Origin: Pyrinomonadaceae bacterium
GTDB taxonomy: Bacteria > Acidobacteriota > Blastocatellia > Pyrinomonadales > Pyrinomonadaceae
Reading direction: 5' to 3'
DNA: 64,000 nucleotides
NCBI GenBank assembly: GCA_021228405.1
Contig: JAJQRF010000001.1
Span: 888,462 to 952,461, forward strand
The notes beneath the pieces are model-generated. The model searched no databases. It saw only the letters and a program-made list of their open reading frames with translations, and was not told where the DNA came from. The number at the start of each line of letters is the position of its first letter. Position 1 is the first letter of the stretch. Shown piece after piece: positions 17,007 through 26,067 of this stretch. The translations under genes were made by a program, and so were the position numbers.

Positions 17007-17885
17007 CTAACTGAATGTCCGAACTACTTCGGAAATGTTTTCATCGACGCGTTTCCAGATGTTTGCCAGATGTTCGTCCGAAAGACCGAGTTTCATCACG
17101 GATTCGGAAAATTCGAGCTTGCTTGCGTCTTCCAGTCTTAAACCGTAACCGTTGATATTCGCCATAATGTCGGCGACATCGACGATATGCGCGACGAGCA
17201 TCGCCTGATCCGATTGCGACGGGTTGTGATGATGCAGAATCGTGTAGCAAACTTCGTCGGGCAATCCCCAACGACGCGCGACAAGCGAACCGACTTCGGC
17301 GTGATTGAAACCGAAAGACTGTGTTTCATTGTTGAGCAATTCGCTTTCATCGCAGTCAACGGCAATTGCCGAATAGCCTTCGAGATCGTTGCTCAAAAGA
17401 ATTATTTTGCCGAGATCGTGAAGCAATCCGCAGGTAAAAGCTTCTTCGGTTCCGCGCATTCCGAGCGTTTGACTGACTTCGCGCGCGAGCATTGCGACCG
17501 CCAGCGAATGTTCCCAAATCTTCTGTGCGAGCGGCGAATTACGGATTTCCTTTGAAAATGTCGCCGACGCAAGCCCCATCAAAACGATGTCGTAGATCGC
17601 CTTCGTCCCGACCGTATCGATCGCGGTTTGAACGGACGTGACGTTTCTTTCGAGCGAATAGATCGGCGAATTTGCCAGACGCAGAATTCGTGCGACGAGG
17701 ATCGGTTCGTAATTGATCGCTTCGGTAATTTTTCGGGTCGAAGCATTGTAATCACGCAACAAATTTGAAATTCGCATCAAGCTCCCGGGCGAAGGCGGCA
17801 GTTTGGTTTCGACCAAAGTTTCGATATTAATTCTCGGTTTGAATGGGACGGCAATCGCGTCGTAATGTTCTGTATGCGGTATCAT
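17007..17885 (-). CDS. HDOD-domain signalling protein 1
   Basis: 292 residues. The N-terminal LVETKLPPSPGSLMRISNLL and the long helical core match HDOD, a degenerate HD-type domain found in c-di-GMP and stress signalling proteins. An HD pair is retained in TCGLLHDLGKI, and a later FNHAEVGSLVARRWGLP block is shared by all three HDOD proteins here. No output domain is attached. The ATG at 17885 follows AAAGAGAAA. The three HDOD genes of this region (this one, 20608-21489 and 21762-22598) are clear paralogues. Confidence 0.88.
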   Translation of the reverse strand: MIPHTEHYDAIAVPFKPRINIETLVETKLPPSPGSLMRISNLLRDYNASTRKITEAINYEPILVARILRLANSPIYSLERNVTSVQTAIDTVGTKAIYDIVLMGLASATFSKEIRNSPLAQKIWEHSLAVAMLAREVSQTLGMRGTEEAFTCGLLHDLGKIILLSNDLEGYSAIAVDCDESELLNNETQSFGFNHAEVGSLVARRWGLPDEVCYTILHHHNPSQSDQAMLVAHIVDVADIMANINGYGLRLEDASKLEFSESVMKLGLSDEHLANIWKRVDENISEVVRTFS

Positions 17886-17995
17886 AATTTCTCTTTCTGT
17901 AAAATTTCGCCGAAATAATTTGTAAAAGCAGAATTGCCTCTTCAATCTTTTCGGCAAAACGACGGAAAACTTTAATTATTTTTTGGTTTTTCAGA

Positions 17996-18031
17996 CAAAA
18001 AAAGACGCAGACTTTCGTTCTGCGTCTTTCT
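17996..18031 (-). terminator. Terminator after the radical SAM gene
   Basis: AAAGACGCAGA/TCTGCGTCTTT hairpin with a T run in the leftward direction, 26 bp beyond the radical SAM stop codon. Confidence 0.88.
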
Positions 18032-18056
18032 ATGCAAAAGTTCTAAGTTTATTTGC

Positions 18057-20024
18057 TTAAACTCCCATCTTCTCGTATTCTTCCGCCGCTTCGTCTTCGA
18101 CTAAATAAGGCGTTGCGGTCGGTTTGTCCAAATCTTCCGCCAGAACTTTCGCAATCACCGGAAGCGATAAACTCCGCGTTTTCGCAATATTCGGAACGGG
18201 TTTTCCGGCGGCGTAAACCGCGTGGCGACCGTGTTCCTTATACCATTCCGCCAGAGATGCGGTTTTGTGCATTTCTTCAATGATCTGCCGCCAGCCGACA
18301 CCCGTGTTGTAAGCGCAGAATGAAATTTCGCCTTCCTGCGTTCCGTATGGAATCACGCACATTTCGGTGCGGCGGAAATCGTAAGTGAAAAGGTCTTGAA
18401 ACCACATTCCCTCGACACACAAAACGCGCCAAACGTCTTCCTCGGAACGCGTCTGCATACGGTCGTTTCTGTCCGAATTGGAATTTGCCGACGAAGGTTT
18501 GAAAAGGTTCAAAATCTGCGAGATCGGGAAATCTTCGGGCGCGTTTGCGGCGTTATAATTTCGCATAATCGCCATTCCGAGCTGTGCCATCGTCAATTTT
18601 TTGCCGCGTGCCGTATCCGTGATCGTCGCCACGTCCTTCATAAACTGTTCGTAATTGAAAAACTCGAACAGCGAACGCATTTCGTTCGTCTTTTTATTGA
18701 CGACGACGAGCGTGAAAATTCCGCAATTCGGATGACAATTGCACGACGACCAGCCCCACGGAGCATCCGCGCCTTGCAGCATATCCATCACGGAAGTAAA
18801 TGCCGAATAGCTTGAGAGCGGAAACCAATCGCGCAAAGGCTCTAATGCAAGTTTGTCGTTTAATTGGTCTTTCAGGTCGTGCGTCATTCCCGCAAGCGTG
18901 TAGCGTTGCTGTTTGCGGTCTGCGTCGGAAACGTCTTCGTCGCGTCCCGTAAACGAAACGGGCTGAAACGCGATGGTCTGAACTTTGTCGATGTTTTCCG
19001 CCGCAAATTTGACGATCTCGCCGATCGCGTCGTTGTTGATCGTGTTAACGATCGTCGTTACGAGCGTGACTTTGATGCCGACCGAAGCGAGATTTTCGAT
19101 CGCTTTTAATTTCACGTCGAACAGGTTTCCAACGCCGCGATGTTTATTTTTTTCTTCGGAAACGCCGTCGAATTGCAGATAAACGCCGTGCTGTCCGGCT
19201 TCTTTCGCCTGACGGCAAAATTCGATGTCTTCGGCGTAGCGGATGCCGTTCGTCGCGGCTAAGATTCTGTAAAATCCGACCTTTCTGGCATACGCGACCG
19301 ATTCGAGAAAGTGCGGCGACAATGTCGGTTCGCCGCCCGAAAACAGAATGATGATCTGTCGGCGCGGTTTGAACGAAACGGCGTTATCGAGAATCTGTTT
19401 CGTGTCTTCAAACGTCGGTTCGTGAACGTAGCCGACCTGGTTTGCGTCCATAAAACACGGGTTGCACATCATATTGCAACGGTTGGTCAGATCGACGGTC
19501 AAAACCGCGCCGCGACCGAATTTGATGTCGGATGTGCCGTGATGGTGAACGTGCGAATCTTCCGCCGATTTGAAATCGCGTCCGAAGAAGAGAGATTCGA
19601 TGCGCTCCAGAAATTTCGCGTCCGTCGCCAGCACGTCTTCAAATTCGCCGTGCGTCGGACAGGTTTTCCGCATAATCACCTGACCGTTTTCTTCGAGAAT
19701 CTGCGCTTTGATCTCGCCCGGATGCGAATTCATCAAAATTTCGAGCGGAATCTCGCCCGATGTGACACCTTCGCGCACCTGCTTGACGCATTTCGGACAA
19801 AGCGAATCGGTTTCACGCGGAAATCCGAGCGGCGGCGCGGTTCGTTCGTATGATTTCAAGAGCGGTTCCGCCGCCCATTTCGGTTGAATGGATTTGCCTT
19901 CGGGCAACGATTTGTTAACGGCTTGGAACGCCTTCCAACCGATGTCGGCAATTTTTGAAACCGCCTTTGAACCTTTTTTTCCTTTTCCGCCGCCTTCGCC
20001 GCGTCTAAAATTATCGCTAAACAT
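18057..20024 (-). CDS. Large radical SAM enzyme, COG1964-like (Tes/MJ0619-type candidate)
   Basis: 655 residues. A zinc-ribbon-like N-terminus has Cys76, Cys79 and Cys122 (SLCPKC...TCPTHGEF). The radical SAM cluster motif is Cys183, Cys187 and Cys190 (NRCNMMCNPC), with the SAM-binding FSGGEPTLS. A second cysteine set at 428-434 (CNCHPNCG) and more Cys near the C-terminus suggest an auxiliary Fe-S cluster. This layout resembles the COG1964 group, which includes archaeal tetraether synthase Tes and MJ0619; acidobacteria make membrane-spanning lipids, so a lipid C-C coupling role is one hypothesis. The reaction is not shown by sequence. It sits between HDOD genes and has its own terminator. Confidence 0.8.
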   Translation of the reverse strand: MFSDNFRRGEGGGKGKKGSKAVSKIADIGWKAFQAVNKSLPEGKSIQPKWAAEPLLKSYERTAPPLGFPRETDSLCPKCVKQVREGVTSGEIPLEILMNSHPGEIKAQILEENGQVIMRKTCPTHGEFEDVLATDAKFLERIESLFFGRDFKSAEDSHVHHHGTSDIKFGRGAVLTVDLTNRCNMMCNPCFMDANQVGYVHEPTFEDTKQILDNAVSFKPRRQIIILFSGGEPTLSPHFLESVAYARKVGFYRILAATNGIRYAEDIEFCRQAKEAGQHGVYLQFDGVSEEKNKHRGVGNLFDVKLKAIENLASVGIKVTLVTTIVNTINNDAIGEIVKFAAENIDKVQTIAFQPVSFTGRDEDVSDADRKQQRYTLAGMTHDLKDQLNDKLALEPLRDWFPLSSYSAFTSVMDMLQGADAPWGWSSCNCHPNCGIFTLVVVNKKTNEMRSLFEFFNYEQFMKDVATITDTARGKKLTMAQLGMAIMRNYNAANAPEDFPISQILNLFKPSSANSNSDRNDRMQTRSEEDVWRVLCVEGMWFQDLFTYDFRRTEMCVIPYGTQEGEISFCAYNTGVGWRQIIEEMHKTASLAEWYKEHGRHAVYAAGKPVPNIAKTRSLSLPVIAKVLAEDLDKPTATPYLVEDEAAEEYEKMGV

Positions 20025-20198
20025 ATTTATTTTTTATTCTTGGTTAAATGATAAATTATGTAAAGGCTAACAAAAAATCGGTCAAATTGTCCAATTTTTA
20101 ATGTAAATAGGCAGATTTTCAAATGCTTTCAATCGAAAGACAGCTTGCATTTTCAAAGACTTTCGTTTTTTAGCAGGGTTCGGAAAGAATTCTTTTAT

Positions 20199-20435
20199 AT
20201 GAAAGAAAAAATATGCGAAGTCCATAAGATCGTCCGCAAGCCGATGAAGATTCCGATTCGTTACGGCTTGTTCGAGGTTGACGCGGAGCTTAACGAAGCG
20301 CGGCAAATACTTTTCCCGTATGCGTTTACCTTCGTCAGCGGCGGCTGTGAAATCCAGGACGATGAGGAACCGACCGAATTTGTCTGCGAAGAATGCCGCA
20401 AAGACGAAGCCGGATGGCGCGCGCTCACGAAATGA
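20199..20435 (+). CDS. Small hypothetical protein with Cys pairs
   Basis: 78 residues, start ATG 20199 with weak GAAAG upstream. It has an early Cys-x-x-His (ICEVH), a mid GGC, and a late FVCEECR, so it could bind a metal ion such as zinc. No family was recognised. An upstream in-frame ATG (20145) and an opposing 74-codon frame are less protein-like. It stands alone between the radical SAM and second HDOD genes. Confidence 0.5.
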   Translation: MKEKICEVHKIVRKPMKIPIRYGLFEVDAELNEARQILFPYAFTFVSGGCEIQDDEEPTEFVCEECRKDEAGWRALTK

Positions 20436-20472
20436 CCGATCGCTTTGCAGATAATTTGAATATCCTTAAAAA

Positions 20473-20602
20473 TAAAAAATCTTCGGAAAAGATGAAGACC
20501 GGCAGATGATAAACGGTGTGATTATCGGGAAACGTTTATCGGCTGGTTGCTCTCGGGCTTCGGCTTTTCCGAAGATTAAGGCTTTTGAATCGATTCAAAA
20601 GC
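20473..20602. repeat. Complex long hairpin at convergent ends
   Basis: AATCTTCGGAAAAG near 20478 pairs with CTTTTCCGAAGATT near 20565-20578. Nested pairing (ATAAACG/CGTTTAT) extends it to ~105 bp. It is followed by a perfect GCTTTTGAATCGATTCAAAAGC palindrome (split over 20581-20602) close to the HDOD 2 stop. It probably acts as a terminator. Confidence 0.7.
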
Positions 20603-20607
20603 TAAGA

Positions 20608-21489
20608 TCAATTAAACGTCCAGATGATTTCTTCGAGCGGTTCCTGAATGTTGTCCCAAGCCTCGAACATCTGCTCGCGGGTGAGTCCCAGGAAAGCAAC
20701 GCCTTCGCAATCGAAAATCTCACCTTCTTCCGCCAGACGCAGACCGTAACCGTTGATGTTGGCGACGAGATCAGCCGCGTTGACGACGTTTGCCACGACT
20801 GTCGAGGTCGATGTTTTCGACGGCTGATGGTGGTGCATTATCACGTTGTAGATGCTCTGCGGCAAGCCCCATTTATAAGTGACATACGCGCCGACCTCAG
20901 TATGATCGAAACCGTAGATGCGTTGTTCCCATTCAAACATTTCGGCTTCGGTGCGTTTGTCGAGCAGTGATTCAAAGCGTTCAGTGTCCGAGCGGAGCAT
21001 CAGAATTTTCCCGATGTCGTGAAGCAATCCGCACAAAAACGATTCTTCCGCGCCGCGCAATCCGAGCGTTTTGCTGAGTTCGCGGGCGACCAGCCCGACC
21101 GCGAGCGAATGTTCCCAAACGGTGCGTCCCAAAACCGAATCGCGGATTTCCCTGCCGAAACTTTCCGACATCGCGCCGAGCATCACGAGGTCGTAGAGCG
21201 ATTTCGTGCCGACCGATTCGATCGCCTGATGGAGCGTCGTCACGGCTTTGCGCCGTGCGTAAAAACTGGAATTTGCCAGTTTCAGAATCCGCGCCGCCAA
21301 GATCGGGTCGTAGCCGACCGTATCGGCGAGCGTTTTCGACGAAACGTTTATATCGCGCAGTAGTTCGGTCAAACGCAGAACCGTTCCCTGCAAGGGCGGA
21401 ATCTTGGTCTTCACCAATCCGTCCATATCCAATCTCGGCTTGATGAGTAAATCGCGTTTTTCACTTAAATCTTTTGTCGGGCTAATCAT
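20608..21489 (-). CDS. HDOD-domain signalling protein 2
   Basis: 293 residues. Same layout as its neighbours: LVKTKIPPLQGTVLRLTELL at the start, CGLLHDIGKIL with the retained His-Asp, and FDHTEVGAYVTYKWGLP. No catalytic or DNA-binding domain is attached. The leftward order is HDOD 3, HDOD 2, then the small gene and radical SAM further on, separated by 270 bp or more, so co-transcription is uncertain. Confidence 0.88.
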   Translation of the reverse strand: MISPTKDLSEKRDLLIKPRLDMDGLVKTKIPPLQGTVLRLTELLRDINVSSKTLADTVGYDPILAARILKLANSSFYARRKAVTTLHQAIESVGTKSLYDLVMLGAMSESFGREIRDSVLGRTVWEHSLAVGLVARELSKTLGLRGAEESFLCGLLHDIGKILMLRSDTERFESLLDKRTEAEMFEWEQRIYGFDHTEVGAYVTYKWGLPQSIYNVIMHHHQPSKTSTSTVVANVVNAADLVANINGYGLRLAEEGEIFDCEGVAFLGLTREQMFEAWDNIQEPLEEIIWTFN

Positions 21490-21640
21490 AATTTTCTCGG
21501 GGTGTAATAAGATTCGGTTAAATTTTCCTCAAAACCTCTTTTCGGCATTTTTTGAAAAGTCTTGAATCGAATTGCAATAAATTTCTTTTCTTCTCAGAAG
21601 CCGTGGGAAAACTCGAAAACATCTAAAAACGTTTTCAATC

Positions 21641-21734
21641 AAGAACGCGGATCGGGCGAATCGGGCAGGATTTGTGCGGATCGATTAAATAGAAATCCGA
21701 ACATATCCGCCTCATTCGCCGAATCCGCGTTCCA
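21641..21734. repeat. Long inverted repeat family B, copy 2
   Basis: AGAACGCGGATCGGGCGAAT (21641 on) pairs with ...ATTCGCCGAATCCGCGTTCC (to 21734). Lies between the second and third HDOD genes. Confidence 0.85.
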
Positions 21735-21761
21735 AAAAAGAAATCCGGCTTGCGCAGTTAT

Positions 21762-22598
21762 TTAGAAAAACGCTCTGATGACTTCGCGCAGTTCGGCGAC
21801 GACTTTTTCCCAGACGGCATCGAGTTGTGCGGCGGTAAATTTTAATGTAATCATCGAAGCCGATTGTAGAAACTCTTCGCTGTATTCCTGCTTGTAATTC
21901 TTTGTATAAGCGACGGTGTCCGCGATATTGATAACGTGCGTCATCAAAAGCGCGTCGATGGTCGAGGTCGGGTTGTGATGATAAAGGATCATATTGCAGA
22001 CCGAATCGGACAGATTCCAACGCCGCGCCGCGAGTGCGCCGACCTGCGCGTGGTCGAATCCCAGAATCTCTCTTTCCGCGTCGGTCAGGTCGCCGCCTTC
22101 CGCCTGATTGAAAATCTCCGTGAACAGCGCGGAATCGGCGCGGAAGATGAGAAGTTTGCCGATGTCGTGCATCAAACCGCAGGTGAAGGCTTCGTCAACG
22201 CCGCGCAGCTTGAGCAAACCGCATAATTCGCGCGCGCCGATCGCCGTCGCCAGCGAATGAAACCAATTGTCGCGCCCGACGACCGAATTGCGAATCTCGC
22301 TCGAAAACGAGTCGGCGATCATTCCCATCACGATCATTTCATAGATCGCCTTATTGCCGAGCGCACCGACCGCGCTCGTCAGGCTCGTCACCTTCTGCTG
22401 AAACGCATAGATCGGCGAATTGGCGAGCCGCAGAACGCGCGAGGCGAGCATCGGGTCGCACCCGACCGCATCGGCGATCTTCTTTTGCGAACAATTGTAG
22501 TCGAGCAGTAAGGACGAAATCTTCAAAACACTGCCCGGCAACGGCGGAAGCTTTGCTTTCACGAGCAATTCCAAATCGAATTTTGCCTTGGCGATCAT
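21762..22598 (-). CDS. HDOD-domain signalling protein 3
   Basis: 278 residues. It begins with LLVKAKLPPLPGSVLKISSL and retains CGLMHDIGKLL and FDHAQVGALAARRWNL. It is the most divergent of the three paralogues in its C-terminal third. It is transcribed away from the SIR2-STAND gene, with a 270-bp gap containing no other gene. Confidence 0.87.
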   Translation of the reverse strand: MIAKAKFDLELLVKAKLPPLPGSVLKISSLLLDYNCSQKKIADAVGCDPMLASRVLRLANSPIYAFQQKVTSLTSAVGALGNKAIYEMIVMGMIADSFSSEIRNSVVGRDNWFHSLATAIGARELCGLLKLRGVDEAFTCGLMHDIGKLLIFRADSALFTEIFNQAEGGDLTDAEREILGFDHAQVGALAARRWNLSDSVCNMILYHHNPTSTIDALLMTHVINIADTVAYTKNYKQEYSEEFLQSASMITLKFTAAQLDAVWEKVVAELREVIRAFF

Positions 22599-22868
22599 AA
22601 AATAGAAAAGAGAAAAAAGGACGGCGTTTTGAAGAAATTTCCGTGCGCGGGCAAGCTTGCCCTTCTATCTTTTCGGCGTTTCGCCCGATTACTTTACCTT
22701 TGCCGCAAATTAATTCGCGCGGAAACACACGCGCCGACCGTTAAACCTTTCCGCCGTGAAAACCGATTGCAAATTCCCGGTTTTTCGCTTAAATTATTCG
22801 ACGGCAACCTTTTATTTCCGTTTCCGACCCGATGCAATTTATCGTGCAAAAACATTCGCGAGGCTCTC

Positions 22869-25800
22869 ATGGCAGAAGATGTTTTCAAAATTCCGAAATC
22901 TTTAAAGATCGCGCTCAAAGAAAAGCGCGTCGTTCCCTTCGTCGGTGCGGGTGCTTCGATACCTGTCAGGAAAAGGAACGCAGACGGCGCGATGTCCGAC
23001 GAATCTCTTTTCCTTAGTTGGAAAGATTTCATCGAATTTCTCATTCAAGGTCTGCGCGATGAAAACAGAAACGATGAAGCTGAATTCATTCAATTTGGAT
23101 TAAAAACCAAACGAATGACATATCTCGACGCATTACAGCAAATACAACAAATTCTCGGGAAAAATCTCTGGTATGAACTTTTTGAAAAGAGTTTCGGCTT
23201 CCTTGAAAGCGACGCGCACCCGGATTCTTTCAAACTCAATCGGCTTATCTGGGAACTCAGCAATAATTTAATCATCACAACCAATATTGACCGCGTCCTG
23301 CATTGGGCTTGCCCGAAACCTTTGGATTTCAATCTTCTCAATGTGCAGAAGGTCAAATTCGCGCAACTGCAAAACGAGAAAACTATCAAACGTCCGACCG
23401 TCTGGCATCTGCACGGACACATCGACCATATCGAAGAAATCATTTTTACCCGCGATCAATTTGAATCTTTCTACAAACAAAAGGACAACGAGGCGAAATT
23501 TCAAACCTTAATCAGTTTTTTAACCCAACGCACCTTCGTTTTTATCGGATTCAGCCTCGATGACGATTACTTGCGCGAGCTTCTCAAATACGTTCACGAT
23601 ACTTATGAAGGCGGCGCGGGTTCTTATTACATTTTGTTTCGCAAACGCGACATCGCAAGCGCGAATTTCCCCGACTACGTTACGCCGATTCCCTTCGCCG
23701 ATTTCGGAAAGCCTTTGGAAGATTTGGTCGAAGAGTTAGCGCGGATTGCAAAAGAGGACGACGACAAGCGTGAAGAGAAATCCATTGACGGAAATACGCA
23801 ATCACCTGACGAAACAAAGAAAGACGCGCAGGAATCTTTTTTCAATGTTCCGTATCGTTCCAAAGGCGATGAGTTTGTCGGGCGCGTCGGGAAGATTGAT
23901 GAGATTTTGGAAAAGCTATCAAATAACGGTTGTGCGGCTATCGGGCAAGCGGTGAGTGTGAAAGGTTTCGGCGGTTTGGGTAAGACACAGCTTGCCGTCG
24001 AATTTGCTCACGCTTACAAGGACAGATATAAAAACGGCGTGTATTGGCTGGTCGCCGATTCAAATATCGAAAATCAGATCGTGCAGATCGCCGACGAGCG
24101 TAAATGGATTAATAAAGATGACAAGAGCATCAATCAAATCGAAGTCGCCAAAGACGAATTTAAAAAACTTTCCGAATGTCTGATTCTGGTCGATAACGTC
24201 GAAGCCTTTGATGATGTCAAAGATTATCTGCCGAAAACCGATTCGCACACGCATCTTTTGATAACTTCGCGCGAAAAGGACGGACGTTTTCACGAAATAG
24301 ACATCGACCTCTTAAACAGGGACGAATCACGCGAGCTTTTGCAGAAAGTTTCAAAACGCAATCCAACCGACGAAAACGAAAAAGCCGAACTCGAAAAGAT
24401 TCTCGAAATTCTCGGCGATATTCCGCTTGCCGTCGAGCTTGTCGGCGGTTTTCTGAAAGAGCATAAAGATATTTCATTCGGCGAATATTTGGGATATTTG
24501 GAAAATGTTCCTTTATCCGAATTGGAAGAAGAATTTCCGAAAAGCAGTTTTACATCTCACGACCATAGTATTATCCGCACTTTGCGAATCAGCGAAAAAA
24601 CTATCGAGAAAAATCCTTTATTGGTTGAGATTCTCAAAGTTTTAGCGTGGAGCGGAAGATCGTCAATGAGCGTTTCGCTTTTAAAGGATTTGATTGCACC
24701 TGACAATGATTTCAAATTTAGAATTGCATTGAGCGATGCCGTAAATCTTCGTTTGATTAATAAAGATGAAGATGGGGAACGCTATACGATTCACCGATTA
24801 TTGGCAAAGGTTATTCGCTTTGAACAATCGCTCGAAAAGCAAATCGAATGGCTGACTAAAATAGCGGAAAATCTCGAAAAATGGTTTGACGACCGTAAAG
24901 AAGAATTTAATTATCTCGCTGACTTTGAAGCCGAAACCGAACATTTAACTGAATGGCAAAAGAACACAATCAAATATCTTCCTGAAAAAGCCATTTGGTT
25001 CGTTGCCTTAGAAAGTTATCCGTTATGGCAACGCGGTAATTACAAGGAAGCATTTCAGTTTCTGGAAAAATCTTTTGGTTTATATGAAAGTAAAAAAATA
25101 GATAATCATGCTTTATTAGCGAATCTGAATAATGATTTAGGTGTAATTTACGGAGCCTTAGGCAATTATCAAAAAGCACTCGAGTATCAAGAGAAAGCCT
25201 TAGAGTTGCAAAAGGAATTATTCGGTGAGAAGCATCCCTCAACGGCATTGTCTTACAGCAATGTCGGTTTGACTTACGGAGCCTTAGGCAATCATCAAAA
25301 AGCACTCGAATATAAAGAGAAAGCTTTAGAGTTGCGAAAGGAATTATTCGGTGAGAAGCATCCCTCAACGGCAACGTCTTACAACAATGTCGGTGGAACC
25401 TACGGAGAATTAGGCAATCATCGAAAAGCACTTGAATATCTAGAGAAAGCCTTAGAGTTGCGAAAGGAATTATTCGGTGAGAAGCATCCCTTAACGGCAT
25501 TGTCTTACAGCAATGTCGGTGGAACCTACGGAGATTTAGGCAATCATCGAAAAGCACTCGAATATAAAGAGAAAGCCTTAGAGTTGCGAAAGGAATTATT
25601 CGGTGAGAAGCATCCCTCAACGGCATTGTCTTACAACAATGTCGGTTTGACTTACGGAGCCTTAGGCAATCATCAAAAAGCACTCGAATATAAAGAGAAA
25701 GCTTTAGAGTTGCAAAAGGAATTATTCGGTGAGAAGCATCCCTCAACGGCAACATCTTACAACAATGTCGGTTTGACTTACGGAGATTTAGGCGAGCATC

Positions 25801-26060
25801 AAAAAGCACTTGAGTATTTTGAAAATGCTTTGGATATTCATCAAAACATTTTAGGAAAACAGCATCCGAATTCAATTTTTATTGCAAGAAATTTGATAAT
25901 TACATATTTAAATCTGGGTAATAACCTAAAAGCACGAGAGAAGTTGCTTGAATATTTTTATATCGTTCCGCAAAATAACCCTCATTGGAAATGGTTTGAA
26001 GAAGAGAGCCGTCCGTATCGTCCTAATAAAAACAGGCAGAAGAAAAAGAAACGACGGTGA
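22869..26060 (+). CDS. SIR2-STAND-TPR protein, candidate anti-phage NADase
   Basis: 1063 residues from the ATG at 22869, preceded by GAGG; longer upstream starts give an atypical leader. Residues ~15-295 form a SIR2-like NADase domain: FVGAGAS (24-30), TTNID with Asn139, HLHGH with His182, and FIGFSLDD. Residues ~335-640 are a STAND/NB-ARC ATPase: FVGR (336-339), P-loop GFGGLGKT (366-373), ILVDNVE Walker B, LLITSRE, and GDIPLAVELVGG. Residues ~745-1000 are kinesin-light-chain-type TPRs with a 42-residue period, then a basic tail (RQKKKKRR). In related defence proteins the repeats sense a phage product, STAND oligomerises and SIR2 depletes NAD+. That role is inferred; no partner gene is adjacent. 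Confidence 0.88.
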   Translation: MAEDVFKIPKSLKIALKEKRVVPFVGAGASIPVRKRNADGAMSDESLFLSWKDFIEFLIQGLRDENRNDEAEFIQFGLKTKRMTYLDALQQIQQILGKNLWYELFEKSFGFLESDAHPDSFKLNRLIWELSNNLIITTNIDRVLHWACPKPLDFNLLNVQKVKFAQLQNEKTIKRPTVWHLHGHIDHIEEIIFTRDQFESFYKQKDNEAKFQTLISFLTQRTFVFIGFSLDDDYLRELLKYVHDTYEGGAGSYYILFRKRDIASANFPDYVTPIPFADFGKPLEDLVEELARIAKEDDDKREEKSIDGNTQSPDETKKDAQESFFNVPYRSKGDEFVGRVGKIDEILEKLSNNGCAAIGQAVSVKGFGGLGKTQLAVEFAHAYKDRYKNGVYWLVADSNIENQIVQIADERKWINKDDKSINQIEVAKDEFKKLSECLILVDNVEAFDDVKDYLPKTDSHTHLLITSREKDGRFHEIDIDLLNRDESRELLQKVSKRNPTDENEKAELEKILEILGDIPLAVELVGGFLKEHKDISFGEYLGYLENVPLSELEEEFPKSSFTSHDHSIIRTLRISEKTIEKNPLLVEILKVLAWSGRSSMSVSLLKDLIAPDNDFKFRIALSDAVNLRLINKDEDGERYTIHRLLAKVIRFEQSLEKQIEWLTKIAENLEKWFDDRKEEFNYLADFEAETEHLTEWQKNTIKYLPEKAIWFVALESYPLWQRGNYKEAFQFLEKSFGLYESKKIDNHALLANLNNDLGVIYGALGNYQKALEYQEKALELQKELFGEKHPSTALSYSNVGLTYGALGNHQKALEYKEKALELRKELFGEKHPSTATSYNNVGGTYGELGNHRKALEYLEKALELRKELFGEKHPLTALSYSNVGGTYGDLGNHRKALEYKEKALELRKELFGEKHPSTALSYNNVGLTYGALGNHQKALEYKEKALELQKELFGEKHPSTATSYNNVGLTYGDLGEHQKALEYFENALDIHQNILGKQHPNSIFIARNLIITYLNLGNNLKAREKLLEYFYIVPQNNPHWKWFEEESRPYRPNKNRQKKKKRR
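25149..25904 (+). repeat. Six tandem 126-bp TPR modules inside the SIR2-STAND gene
   Basis: The landmark TACGGA recurs at 25149, 25275, 25401, 25527, 25653 and 25779, exactly 126 bp apart. Units share long identical DNA stretches, including silent positions; only the last is clearly divergent. This indicates recent duplication or gene conversion in the putative sensor domain. Confidence 0.92.
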
Positions 26061-26067
26061 GTAATTA

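Noticed and set aside
20082-20306. 74-codon leftward frame overlapping the small Cys-containing gene
   Set aside because: Weaker start signal and less protein-like composition than the rightward frame with Cys pairs.
22629-22868. 80-codon N-terminal extension of the SIR2-STAND protein
   Set aside because: Composition is unlike a SIR2 N-terminus, and GAGG before the ATG at 22869 supports the shorter start.
24970-25875. 301-codon leftward frame opposite the TPR region
   Set aside because: It mirrors the 126-bp repeats of the SIR2-STAND gene and has no independent family features.
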